Assembly: GCA_036419695.1 (NCBI GenBank)
Contig: CP143946.1
Span: forward strand, 3,590,001 to 3,654,000
Direction: 5' to 3'
From: [Clostridium] symbiosum
GTDB lineage: Bacteria > Bacillota > Clostridia > Lachnospirales > Lachnospiraceae
DNA: 64,000 bases
Of the stretch, positions 7,991-16,431 are shown in pieces. The notes under the pieces were generated by a model. It saw nothing but the letters and a program-made list of their open reading frames with translations, searched no databases and was not told the DNA's origin. The first letter of the stretch is position 1. Every line of letters begins with the position of its first letter. The translations under genes were made by a program, and so were the position numbers.

Positions 7991-9448
7991 TCACCCTTCC
8001 GGCCTCACCACCATATCCACCAGCTCCGCCAGCGGCTCCATCGCATTCCTGGCCTCCTCATATGTATTATTCTGCGCCCCCACCTCTATGAGCGCTGAAC
8101 ACGGCCTCACATGCTGGTTATACCGAAGCCCTTTCAGATAAATCTTCCGCGTAAACCCGGGATAGCAGGCGTCGGCGCAGAGCTTCATCTGGAAGCTGAA
8201 CGCCATATTATCGGTTCGGTAGGGGTTTTTAAGGTATTCAATCGCCCCGTCCGGTGTCTGGCTGGTTCCGTTGAAAAACATAATCGTGGCCGTCTTTTTC
8301 CCGTTTATTTCTTTAACCAGATGCGTGCTTTCTTTCACGCCGTCCCTGTGAATGTCGAGAACCACCTGAATGGACGGATTTTTCTGCAGAATAGCCGTTA
8401 TTCCGTCCAGTGCGTATGTATAGGCCTTGCTCCGATCCAGTTTCCCATCCCGGAGGTCATAAACAGAGGTGTCATGAATAACATTATATCCCTTCTGCTC
8501 AAGCAGCTCGGTGAGATAGGTGCCCACTCCCACAATTGTGGCATCCTTGTTTCCTTCATGATAGTCTGCAAATTCTTCCTGCGAATGTGTATGGTAAATC
8601 AGAATCTGCGGTTTATCACTGCCCTGTTTCAGCGAGAAATCCTCCGACAAAAATGTTTTCGCGCTCATCATATCTCTGCCCGCCGTTGTGGTCGGGTGTA
8701 CCGTATAAAAATGTTTCATCAGGAAATCATAGTCGGCCAATTGCGCTGAAACGTATCTGATTCCGGACGAACTGACGGTCCCCTTATTGATAAGCGAGTC
8801 TCCGGCCGGACTTCCGGATGCCTTAAGCTGGCCTCCCGCTGCGCTTTGCCCCCCGGCTGTCTGCACGGACTCTCCCTGTCCTTCTCCGGTGCCTGAACCC
8901 GCGGCATTGCCGGGGGACATTCCTGCTGCCCCTGGTCCATTTTCATTTTCCGACGTATTAGTATAGGTAGAAACACCGCCCGAGGCCAGCACACTGCTGC
9001 CTTCCAAATCTCTGACAAGACACTCATATTCCTTTAAAATCCGGCTGCTCTCCAGATAATTCCCATACGACGGATCCGGCTCCAGTTCTCTGTACAGTTT
9101 CCCCTGACTGCCCTCGGCCAGCCTGTAGTAAGGCACCTGTTTTAAAATAAAGCCAGCCAGGCGGCCTGCCATTTCATCAACCTCTTTGCTTGCTCCACCG
9201 GAATTTATACCTGTAAATCCGGCCGACGGATACCAGCTTCTCCATATAAAAAGCGCTGTCCGGCTCTCGTAACCGCTGAATGAATTTGATACAATATTCC
9301 CCACAGCCGACGGCAGTCCCCGCAGCGCCCTGCCTCCAAAGAAAGCAAACAGAAACAGGCACAAAATTGCTGCCGCCGGCCGGAAGATTGATATTTTTCT
9401 ATTTCCTGCAATATATTCTCTAATGATTCTTATTTTTCCCGGCCTCAT
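7991..9448 (-). CDS. spoIIP: stage II sporulation protein P (peptidoglycan hydrolase)
   Basis: A 485-residue protein with one N-terminal membrane anchor (about residues 20-40), a long Gly/Ser-rich linker (about 150-215) and a C-terminal SpoIIP domain from about 265. The domain contains ILIYHTHSQEEF and LDIHRDGV, matching the amidase/endopeptidase metal and catalytic segments, and SALIEVGAQNNTYEEA near the end. In spore formers SpoIIP works with SpoIID and SpoIIM to thin septal peptidoglycan and drive forespore engulfment. It lies directly downstream of gpr on the same strand, the arrangement seen in Bacillus and many clostridia. The linker is longer than in Bacillus but otherwise the gene looks intact. 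Confidence 0.95.
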   Translation of the reverse strand: MRPGKIRIIREYIAGNRKISIFRPAAAILCLFLFAFFGGRALRGLPSAVGNIVSNSFSGYESRTALFIWRSWYPSAGFTGINSGGASKEVDEMAGRLAGFILKQVPYYRLAEGSQGKLYRELEPDPSYGNYLESSRILKEYECLVRDLEGSSVLASGGVSTYTNTSENENGPGAAGMSPGNAAGSGTGEGQGESVQTAGGQSAAGGQLKASGSPAGDSLINKGTVSSSGIRYVSAQLADYDFLMKHFYTVHPTTTAGRDMMSAKTFLSEDFSLKQGSDKPQILIYHTHSQEEFADYHEGNKDATIVGVGTYLTELLEQKGYNVIHDTSVYDLRDGKLDRSKAYTYALDGITAILQKNPSIQVVLDIHRDGVKESTHLVKEINGKKTATIMFFNGTSQTPDGAIEYLKNPYRTDNMAFSFQMKLCADACYPGFTRKIYLKGLRYNQHVRPCSALIEVGAQNNTYEEARNAMEPLAELVDMVVRPEG

Positions 9449-9604
9449 GTCTGTCCCGCCTTAAAAATTCTCTCCTTTTACCATTCTATGCAGGAGCCGG
9501 TTCTTTTTACCTGAATCTTGCCGATTTCTTAATCTGGTACGCCGCTGTATGGGTTCCGCTTCACAAAGCGCCCGGAATTTATACCATGATGCGCCGGTAT
9601 TCAC

Positions 9605-10630
9605 TCACTCTTTCTTGCCGTACAATGCCCTGTGAATCCCCTCGGAAACGGTGAAACTGAGCTGTTTTACCCTCTCGTCGATATCCTGTGGCGTTACAAA
9701 CATCGGGCCGAACTCCGGCTCCATCAGCTCTCTGATCAGTTCATACTGGCTCTCCGGATCGAGATCCTCAATATATTTCGCATATCCTTCAGTCCCACTG
9801 TTCAGCGACAACGTATGAATCAGCGCCTCTACCGTGCCGTGTACAATGGCCGCCGCACCTACCACAGTCGGGATTCCCAGAGCCGCCACAGGCACTCCCA
9901 GGCTCTCCTTCGTCATGCTGTGCCTGTGGTTTCCCACGCCGGAACCCGGATGGATTCCCGTATCCGTAAGCTGGATCGTGGATGCCAGACGTCTGACGTT
10001 TCTTGCGGCCAGGGCATCGATCGCCAGGACCATATCCGGCTTCGTCTCCTCCACAATTCCTTTTACAATCTCGGCCGTCTCCATTCCCGTCTGCGCCATG
10101 ACGCCGGGCACAATGCCGCTCAGTACGGGAAGTTTGTTCTTTTCACAGAAATCATCCCCGTATTCTCCCAGGAAATGCCTTGTCATCTGAAGGTTATCCA
10201 CCACCCTCGGCCCAAGGGAATCCGGCGTCACCTGGATGTTGCCAAGGCCCACAACGAGGATCGAGGCCTGTTCTTTCTTCTGCGGACACATTTTCTTAAT
10301 GAGCTGGTTCAATTGTTTCCCCAGCTCCTCGGCCACTTCCTCATGATAGCCGTCGTCCTTTTCCGCCATATCCGGGACATCCAGGGTCAGATAGGTTCCC
10401 ATCGGTTTTCCCATGGCCTTTGCCCCACGCTCATCCAGAATGGAAACTTCCGTCATCCTGATATGGCTGTTCCTGTGATGCCATTCCCGGAGCGCAACGC
10501 CCTTTATTTCTCCGCCGTCCCCGGCAAAGCTCTCCTGTTCCTCCACGGCCAGGTCGGTCCTGGCTTCAAATGACGGTAATTCTCCTATTTTATTTTCATC
10601 GGTTATCCTGCTGTTTTTCCGGCCAAACAT
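9605..10630 (-). CDS. gpr: germination protease GPR (spore endopeptidase)
   Basis: A 341-residue product of the GPR family (aspartic-type protease A25). Visible landmarks are the propeptide region before TDLAVEE (the autoprocessing site lies just ahead of this in relatives), ILVVGLGNIQVTPDSLGP, and DALAARNVRRLASTIQ with TDTGIHPGSGVGN. GPR degrades the DNA-protecting small acid-soluble proteins when spores germinate. The start at 10630 is chosen because AAAGGAGA precedes it by a good distance; the frame continues upstream to 10666 without a better site. It is followed by spoIIP and faces away from rpsT. Confidence 0.96.
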   Translation of the reverse strand: MFGRKNSRITDENKIGELPSFEARTDLAVEEQESFAGDGGEIKGVALREWHHRNSHIRMTEVSILDERGAKAMGKPMGTYLTLDVPDMAEKDDGYHEEVAEELGKQLNQLIKKMCPQKKEQASILVVGLGNIQVTPDSLGPRVVDNLQMTRHFLGEYGDDFCEKNKLPVLSGIVPGVMAQTGMETAEIVKGIVEETKPDMVLAIDALAARNVRRLASTIQLTDTGIHPGSGVGNHRHSMTKESLGVPVAALGIPTVVGAAAIVHGTVEALIHTLSLNSGTEGYAKYIEDLDPESQYELIRELMEPEFGPMFVTPQDIDERVKQLSFTVSEGIHRALYGKKE

Positions 10631-10734
10631 CGCAAATCTCCTTTCGCGGTTCATGGGTACTTTCACTCTTTATAGTTTTTCTGTTTTTCCTTTAAAATAT
10701 ACTGAAAAAACTGTATAAATCCGGAAAATACATA

Positions 10735-10763
10735 TTGACATCCCTGACTTTATTCGATAAAAT
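10735..10763 (+). promoter_or_regulatory. strong SigA promoter of rpsT
   Basis: TTGACA, 17-base spacer, TAAAAT. The transcript would start about 85 bases before the TTG start of rpsT. Confidence 0.8.
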
Positions 10764-10857
10764 ACAATAGTATGTTTACATTGAACTGTCCGTGTCCAGG
10801 CTTTAATGCAAACCAAAGAATTGATAATATATGATATATCAGATGGAGGTGTACAGA

Positions 10858-11121
10858 TTGGCTAACATTAAATCTGCAAAGAAAAGAATTTTAGTAGCTG
10901 AAACAAGAGCTGAAAGAAACAAAGCGATCAGATCCAAGGTTAAAACAGTTACCAAGAAAGTTGATGCTGCAATTACTGCCGGTGACAAGGCTGCTGCACA
11001 GGCTGCATTATTAGTTGCAATCAGCGAGATTGACAAGGCTACCACAAAGGGAGTTTATCACAAAAATACAGCTTCCCGTAAAGTATCCCGTTTATCTAAA
11101 GCCGTTAACGCAATGGCTTAA
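10858..11121 (+). CDS. rpsT: 30S ribosomal protein S20
   Basis: The product of 87 residues starts fM-ANIKSAKKRI and ends SKAVNAMA, typical of bacterial S20 in sequence and length. It binds 16S rRNA early in small-subunit assembly. The start is a TTG at 10858: GGAGGTG sits six bases before it, and the upstream in-frame ATG at 10831 would add nine residues that no S20 has. A TTG start on a highly expressed ribosomal gene fits the known use of poor start codons to limit or autoregulate S20. A terminator follows at 11168. Confidence 0.97.
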   Translation: MANIKSAKKRILVAETRAERNKAIRSKVKTVTKKVDAAITAGDKAAAQAALLVAISEIDKATTKGVYHKNTASRKVSRLSKAVNAMA

Positions 11122-11167
11122 TCTCTGGAACTTTCAATTTATACAATTAATTAACCCATTATATAGA

Positions 11168-11204
11168 AAAAAGGTTTCCGCTCAGGTGTGGCGGAAACCT
11201 TTTT
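11168..11204 (+). terminator. rpsT terminator
   Basis: A 14-bp perfect stem (AAAAAGGTTTCCGC with its complement) and nine-base loop, ending in a T-run. Because both sides are A/T-flanked it may also end holA-side readthrough. The remaining spacer to 11357 is AT-rich and holds degenerate repeats of AATCAGTATTTTT-like words but no gene. Confidence 0.85.
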
Positions 11205-11357
11205 CTATGCCGGAATATTTTCGAATGAATGCTTTTTTAATAAAATATTCATCAAATGAAGTCTTCTTTCTAATGAAGTATTTTAATCAGAGCAATTTTT
11301 TTAAGTTCAGCATTCTTTTCGAATCAGTATTTTTTCCAAGTCAGCATTCTTTCCAAA

Positions 11358-12329
11358 TCAGTACTTTTTCGTAATCAGAAGTTCAACCGCCATCCTGTCG
11401 TTCAGCCTTCCCGTTTTCACTGCTTCCTCTGCCTCCACACATCCTTTCACGCAGGCCAGAATCTGTTCCTTTGTAAATGCCCCGGCCTGGGCCGAAACCT
11501 TTCCTGCAACAAACGGCGGGATTTTCAGTTTCGATGCAATGGTACCTCTGTCCGTTCCCTTTGCCGTCAATTCTTTAACCAGTAATAGCTGGTTAAACTG
11601 TCTTGCTATCAGGAACAGAATACGCATCGGCGGTTCTTTCAGTGTCAGGAGATCTTCATACAAATCCATGGCAAGCCTCGTTTTCCTCGTTACGATGGCA
11701 TTGACCATATCGAATATCTTATTGGTCACCTGAACCGTTGTTACGGCCTCCACGTCCTCCGTAGTGACCACATCCGCACCCATCGTATAGGAAATCAGCT
11801 TTTCAAGCTCCATTCTGATATTCTCCATATCGTCGCCGGTCCGCTCCAGAAACAGGTTCATCGTGGCATTCGTAATTTTTCTCCCGTTCTGTGCCAGAAT
11901 TGTGCCGGCCCACCTTGCGAGCTGTGCGCTGTCCTGCCGTTTCATCTCCGCAGCGTGGCCCAGCTCCTTTACTTTTTTAAAGAGGCGGTTTCTCTTGTCC
12001 ACGGCATCTTCCACAAATACAATACACGTTGTATCCGGTATTGAAGGGAGATAGTCGGTCAGCGCATCGGTGGAAGTCTTAAAAAATCCGCTGTCCTCCA
12101 CCACAATCAGACGCCTGTCACTGAAAAACGGCATCGTATCGGCAAGACTGATCAGTTCATTCACATCCAGCCCTTTTCCCTCGAAATAATTGTAATTCAT
12201 TGTATCGTCACCGGCAATGGCCTCTTTGAGCTTCTTTTTATAGCTCTGCTTCAAAAATGACTCTTCACCGAACAGCAGATATACCGTTTTGTATTGTCCG
12301 CTCTTTATATCCTCATTGATTATCTGCAT
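11358..12329 (-). CDS. holA: DNA polymerase III subunit delta
   Basis: A 323-residue HolA. The opening YKTVYLLFGEESFLKQSYKK is the family signature (L-x-x-G-x-E-x-F/Y-L) of this AAA+-like clamp-loader subunit, followed by DTMPFFSDRRLIVVEDSGFF. The protein opens the beta clamp so that the clamp loader can place it on primed DNA; it has no ATPase site of its own. AGGAGC precedes the ATG. It lies downstream of comEC on the same strand and opposite rpsT, an order conserved widely in Firmicutes. Confidence 0.95.
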   Translation of the reverse strand: MQIINEDIKSGQYKTVYLLFGEESFLKQSYKKKLKEAIAGDDTMNYNYFEGKGLDVNELISLADTMPFFSDRRLIVVEDSGFFKTSTDALTDYLPSIPDTTCIVFVEDAVDKRNRLFKKVKELGHAAEMKRQDSAQLARWAGTILAQNGRKITNATMNLFLERTGDDMENIRMELEKLISYTMGADVVTTEDVEAVTTVQVTNKIFDMVNAIVTRKTRLAMDLYEDLLTLKEPPMRILFLIARQFNQLLLVKELTAKGTDRGTIASKLKIPPFVAGKVSAQAGAFTKEQILACVKGCVEAEEAVKTGRLNDRMAVELLITKKY

Positions 12330-12417
12330 CTGTAATCTGCTCCTTCGTGTTGCTAAAATGTCGCCGGGTTTGACCTCACCCGCATTCGTTACTGACAGTC
12401 CGTCAGGAGATTGTTGC

Positions 12418-12454
12418 GTTACTGTTCACAGTGCAATGCAGTGTGAACAGTAAC
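12418..12454. repeat. hairpin between comEC and holA (GTTACTGTTCACA palindrome)
   Basis: A perfect 13-bp inverted repeat (GTTACTGTTCACA and its complement) around an 11-base centre, without a T-tract. Related words occur at 20661-20675 (GTGTGAACCGTAAC) and near 35252 (GTTACTGTTCAC), so this may be a member of a small repeat family. Confidence 0.6.
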
Positions 12455-12470
12455 ATTGTTCCTGCTGGTA

Positions 12471-15095
12471 TTATAGACCGGAACCACGGTTCCTGTCCAG
12501 CAGAAAACCTCTCACCTTCATTTTCTTTCCATCTGTCGTAACCCGAATGGCGCCCGATCGTTCCGTGCTCCAAATCCCGGTTCCGATTTCTTCCAGACGT
12601 TCCACCACCTCCGGTGAAGGATGACCATACGAGTTTCCCCGGCCGTACGACAGGATTGTGACCGACGGTTTCACATAGGCCAGAAATTCCTGCCCCGTAG
12701 ACGTAGAAGAACCGTGATGGGCCGCTTTTAAAACCGAAATTCCCCCTTCAAACCGTCCTTCCGGCTGCTCCTTGCACGGCAATTCTCCCGCCTCCAGCAT
12801 TTTCTTCTCTCCCGCAGTCCCCACATCCCCTGTCAGCAGCATGCTGTATTCCTCATAAATAACGGAAAGCACCAGTGAATGCCCGTTTCTGTCCTTCGAA
12901 TAGACTTCCCTTCCGGGGTAAACGGCGGTGATTTTCAGCGCTCCTTCATCCAGATTTTGCCCGGCCTCCATATAAACGATATCCGCTCCTCTCATTTTTC
13001 CAAGCGTTTCTATCCGCCGGTAAACTTCCTCCCCCTCTCCCAGACAGGGCATGACAATATGGCCAACCGAAATATTTTTCTCATTTTCCAGCATCCAGAC
13101 GATTCCGTTTATATGATCACTGTCGCCATGGCTGATAAAAACGTAGTCCAGCCTGCCAATCCCCTTACTTTTCAAAAAAGGAACCAGCCTGTTTTTTCCC
13201 ACACTTTTAAGCTGGCTGCTTCCGCAGTCCGTCAGCGCCGTGACGGTTCCTGTGCGAAAAAATATCCCGTCCCCCTGGCCCACATCCAGGAAATAAACTT
13301 CCAGCCCCCTGACCCGCGGCCTTACCGCCAGAAACAGCATGGCAAAGAAACAGGCCGCGGTTTTAGCCGTTCTTTCAGCCTTAACTCCAAATGTGGCTCC
13401 GACCGTTCCTTCACCGCTGTCCCCAGCCGCACTTTTCAATGCCTGAATATACACAAATACCAGCACACTATAATAAAGGCCAATACACCAAAGCGGAGGC
13501 CGCCCCGTAAGCACCGTTGCCAACGGAAGCTGCAGGGTAAAACGGCAGAGCCCGCGGTAAAGGGACAGGATGTAGTGTCCGGGCCCCGCCGCGCCATGGC
13601 TGATTACGCCAAGTAAATACGCGGCTCCGCCCAGGAACTGTACCGGCCCGCTTTTCAAACCGCCGCCCATCTCTCCCCCTGCCACGGCCAGATTTAAGAT
13701 ACTCACAGCCCTCCATATGCCGTAAAGACCAACCGCCGCAATCCCCGATCCCGCCACATATGCCATCAGCGGAATTACCACCAGGTTAAGAACCACCCCG
13801 TAAAAGGGAAATTCATAAAAATGATACAATATCGCAGGAAGAGTGACAACCTGAATCGCCAGGCTGACAGACAGGGCAGAGCGAAGCGCCCCCAGCATAG
13901 TTCCCACATCCACATTCCCGTCTTTTACCTTTTTTCCGCCCTCCCCCGATAACCGCCTCTCCTTTCCCTGCACTAACCGCCAGTCATTATAAAGACCCAC
14001 GGCCCCTACCGCGCCATAAGACAATTGCAGCCCGCTTGTAAAAAGCAGGTATGGGGAATCGAAAAGAAGTAAAATAAGGGAAAGCGCCATGGCCGACAGC
14101 AAATCATAAGTACGCCCGAGATACGAAGCCAGAAAGGAACAGAAAACCATAAAAACCGCCCGGAAAACGGAGGCCCCAAATCCCGTCATCGAGCCGTAGA
14201 AAAAAAGCAGAGCCGCCGATACAACACCGGCTTTTCCATATCCAACGCCTCTTTTTCTCAGAAATCCATATAGGCTCATCCCGATTAAAGAAACATGTAG
14301 GCCGCTCACCGCAAGTACATGGGCAATCCCTCCGTCCTGATACAGCTCGCGTATTTCACTGTCCATCTCACTCTTATCTCCCAGAAGAATGGCCTGAAAA
14401 ACACCTCTGTCTTCCTCACCATAAAGAAAAGCGAGCGCCTCTTTCACAAATTGCCTGACGGATGAAATCTGTCTCCAAAAAGCAGCCTCATCCCCACCCG
14501 CCGTCTCTATCTTATCCGCTTTAATCCTGCAGCGCAGCTTCTGAGAGCGGTAATACATCCGATAATCAAATTCTCCCGGATTTCTGGCCTCCTGAAACAA
14601 TTCCGCTTTTCCTCTTACCCACAGATTCACTCCAACCTTCAAACGATTCACCGGCAGACGTTCCGCCGTCTTTGCCTCCACCGAAACCATGATCCGGTTC
14701 TCCTCATACCGCTCCTCCCCGGCCGTCACCGTCACCGGCTCCAGAATAATAGTATATATCTCATTTTTAAACGTTACATCGCGGATCCTGCCTTCCGCAT
14801 CCACCCGCTTTCCCGTTTTACCGCCCCGCTCTTCCCCGTATTCCCTCTCCGCCAATATAGCCTCCAGCGGCCATTTCTTCATTTCCACTCTCATCCTGAA
14901 CCACCCCGACAAACAGAAAAGCGTCAGAATAGCCAGTAAAAACCACCTCCTGGGGACCTTTACATCCCCAATCAACAAAAGCAGACTCCCCGTTCCAACT
15001 CTCAGATAAAACCCAAGTAAAATACCTGCCGCCAGCAATACCGCCACCACAAACAAGCCGCCTGAAACAGCCGCCCGTCCTGTGTATTCCGTCAT
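12471..15095 (-). CDS. comEC: ComEC/Rec2 DNA-uptake channel with metallo-beta-lactamase-like domain
   Basis: From the first ATG the product is 874 residues. It contains an N-terminal DUF4131-like region, the Competence membrane domain (about 235-560, including DGGIAHVLAVSGLHVSLIG) and a C-terminal metallo-beta-lactamase-fold domain from about 610 (DVGQGDGIFF, SHGDSDHINGI, HHGSS). ComEC carries single-stranded DNA across the membrane in competence, and the C-terminal domain is proposed to degrade the other strand. The frame is open for 24 codons upstream of 15095 and those codons read IKRPFLWIAG..., a typical ComEC first helix. Perfect GGAGG lies seven bases before an in-frame ATA at 15167, so the natural start may be this ATA rather than the ATG. 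Confidence 0.93.
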   Translation of the reverse strand: MTEYTGRAAVSGGLFVVAVLLAAGILLGFYLRVGTGSLLLLIGDVKVPRRWFLLAILTLFCLSGWFRMRVEMKKWPLEAILAEREYGEERGGKTGKRVDAEGRIRDVTFKNEIYTIILEPVTVTAGEERYEENRIMVSVEAKTAERLPVNRLKVGVNLWVRGKAELFQEARNPGEFDYRMYYRSQKLRCRIKADKIETAGGDEAAFWRQISSVRQFVKEALAFLYGEEDRGVFQAILLGDKSEMDSEIRELYQDGGIAHVLAVSGLHVSLIGMSLYGFLRKRGVGYGKAGVVSAALLFFYGSMTGFGASVFRAVFMVFCSFLASYLGRTYDLLSAMALSLILLLFDSPYLLFTSGLQLSYGAVGAVGLYNDWRLVQGKERRLSGEGGKKVKDGNVDVGTMLGALRSALSVSLAIQVVTLPAILYHFYEFPFYGVVLNLVVIPLMAYVAGSGIAAVGLYGIWRAVSILNLAVAGGEMGGGLKSGPVQFLGGAAYLLGVISHGAAGPGHYILSLYRGLCRFTLQLPLATVLTGRPPLWCIGLYYSVLVFVYIQALKSAAGDSGEGTVGATFGVKAERTAKTAACFFAMLFLAVRPRVRGLEVYFLDVGQGDGIFFRTGTVTALTDCGSSQLKSVGKNRLVPFLKSKGIGRLDYVFISHGDSDHINGIVWMLENEKNISVGHIVMPCLGEGEEVYRRIETLGKMRGADIVYMEAGQNLDEGALKITAVYPGREVYSKDRNGHSLVLSVIYEEYSMLLTGDVGTAGEKKMLEAGELPCKEQPEGRFEGGISVLKAAHHGSSTSTGQEFLAYVKPSVTILSYGRGNSYGHPSPEVVERLEEIGTGIWSTERSGAIRVTTDGKKMKVRGFLLDRNRGSGL

Positions 15096-15304
15096 TTTAC
15101 CGAACCAGTAAGCAGTGACCTCTCCAAGTACATATGCTCCTGCAATCCATAAAAACGGTCTTTTTATTTTATTACCTCCAAAGTGGGGATTTAATTAAGA
15201 TACGAGGCCGCGACGCCTCCGAAGAAAGATAGCGGACGTGGTAGATAAAACAGAACAATTCAGCGGCCGCAGGCCGGGCCGGAATGGTAAGCGATAACCT
15301 CGGC

Positions 15305-15374
15305 GTCTTCAGTCCCGGGTCATAACCTGCCCGGATTCCCCACCTGCGACAAACTACAAACCGGGACTGAAGAC
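15305..15374. repeat. widely spaced inverted repeat upstream of comEC
   Basis: Two perfect 14-base arms (GTCTTCAGTCCCGG at 15305-15318, its complement at 15361-15374) 42 bases apart, in the 250-bp spacer between the GerMN gene and comEC. The loop has its own CATAACCT repeats. There is no T-tract. It could be a long-stem RNA structure in the comEC leader or a remnant of a small mobile sequence; nothing else is seen in this spacer. Confidence 0.55.
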
Positions 15375-15422
15375 TCATAACCTCCCACTCACCATCCCGC
15401 CCCCCAGCCTGCGGCGGCGTTC

Positions 15423-16346
15423 TCATTTCTCAGCCACAATATACTTCTTCTCCCTCTCCAAAGGCGTCGAAAGAGAAATCGCATTGCGGTACATCACATT
15501 GGCCGACCCGTTCACCGTAATCTGGACCTTATTGACCGTCTGAAGTTCCGTCAGCGAGTTGACCAGCGCGTAGACCGGAATATAATCTGCCGCCTCCACC
15601 TCGCCGTTTATAAAAGTACTGTCAAGATTTACATAGCAGGTATTATCCGTCAAAGACACGTTCAGAATCCTGGTGTCCTTTGGCAGCACGGGCGAATTTC
15701 CCGCCTGTGAACCAGCGATCAGCTGCTCTACCACGAGTCTCTCCAGGGAGGTGTTGACATTGTGGACGACTTCCCTTGTCTCCTCCACCAGCATATCTTT
15801 CTTTTCGTTGGCAAAATAGAGCTTCAGCTCCACTCTCTCGAAGGAGTTCACGTCAGAGATGCTCTCCGCGAAGTCGGAGGCTGAAAATGCCCCCACCGGG
15901 CTGCCCTGGTGATCGAGGAGCGGCTGTCCGTCGCAGTTGATGCTGATATAATCGATTCCGTCCACCTGGGTAAAGGTCTTTGCCATCGCCGCACGGCACA
16001 GAATCTCCCTCGTCGCCTTCATCGCCGTATAATCTTTATTAAAATTCAGGTAGAGGACATTGTCCTCTTTTCTCATATCCAGAAGTATTACCTTTTCTCC
16101 CAGTGCAGCCTGGTAATCCGGGTTATCCGGAGCCTCTAAAAGCTGTCCCGCCAATTCTCCGATCAATGTCTCCTGATCGGTCGTTTCCGTTTTATACTCC
16201 ACGCTGGCAAGCTTTGTCCTGGAGGGATTCAGATAATAAATCCGGTAACTGCCTTTTTCCGGCCCGGCAATTTTCTCCTCCCGCCCGCATCCTGAAATTC
16301 CAAGACACAATAAAAGAGCCGCCATAAGGCAAAATAATCGTTTCAA
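15423..16346 (-). CDS. GerMN-domain lipoprotein
   Basis: A lipoprotein of about 307 residues with signal sequence and lipobox LGISGC-GR, followed by two repeats of the GerMN (sporulation/spore germination GerM) domain, roughly residues 60-165 and 195-295; each has the L-Y-F/L-N-F/L pattern (VLYLNFNKDY, CYVNLDSTF). GerM of Bacillus is a lipoprotein needed for engulfment and the forespore channel. I prefer the TTG at 16346, giving MKRLFCLMAAL, because GAAAGGATGG then lies at normal distance; the ATG at 16358 overlaps the ribosome site. The gene follows a sensor kinase on the same strand by about 75 bp, so kinase and GerM may be co-transcribed. Confidence 0.85.
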   Translation of the reverse strand: MKRLFCLMAALLLCLGISGCGREEKIAGPEKGSYRIYYLNPSRTKLASVEYKTETTDQETLIGELAGQLLEAPDNPDYQAALGEKVILLDMRKEDNVLYLNFNKDYTAMKATREILCRAAMAKTFTQVDGIDYISINCDGQPLLDHQGSPVGAFSASDFAESISDVNSFERVELKLYFANEKKDMLVEETREVVHNVNTSLERLVVEQLIAGSQAGNSPVLPKDTRILNVSLTDNTCYVNLDSTFINGEVEAADYIPVYALVNSLTELQTVNKVQITVNGSANVMYRNAISLSTPLEREKKYIVAEK

Positions 16347-16431
16347 ATATACTTCCATCCTTTCACATCTAAGGGGTCCGGCGCAAAATGCTGCCTGTGG
16401 GCAGTAGCCCGAATACAGCCGTCACAGGATA

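Noticed and set aside
15172..15426. Minus-strand 84-codon frame between comEC and the GerMN gene
   Set aside because: Arg/Pro-rich without a ribosome site or family resemblance; it covers the inverted repeat region instead.
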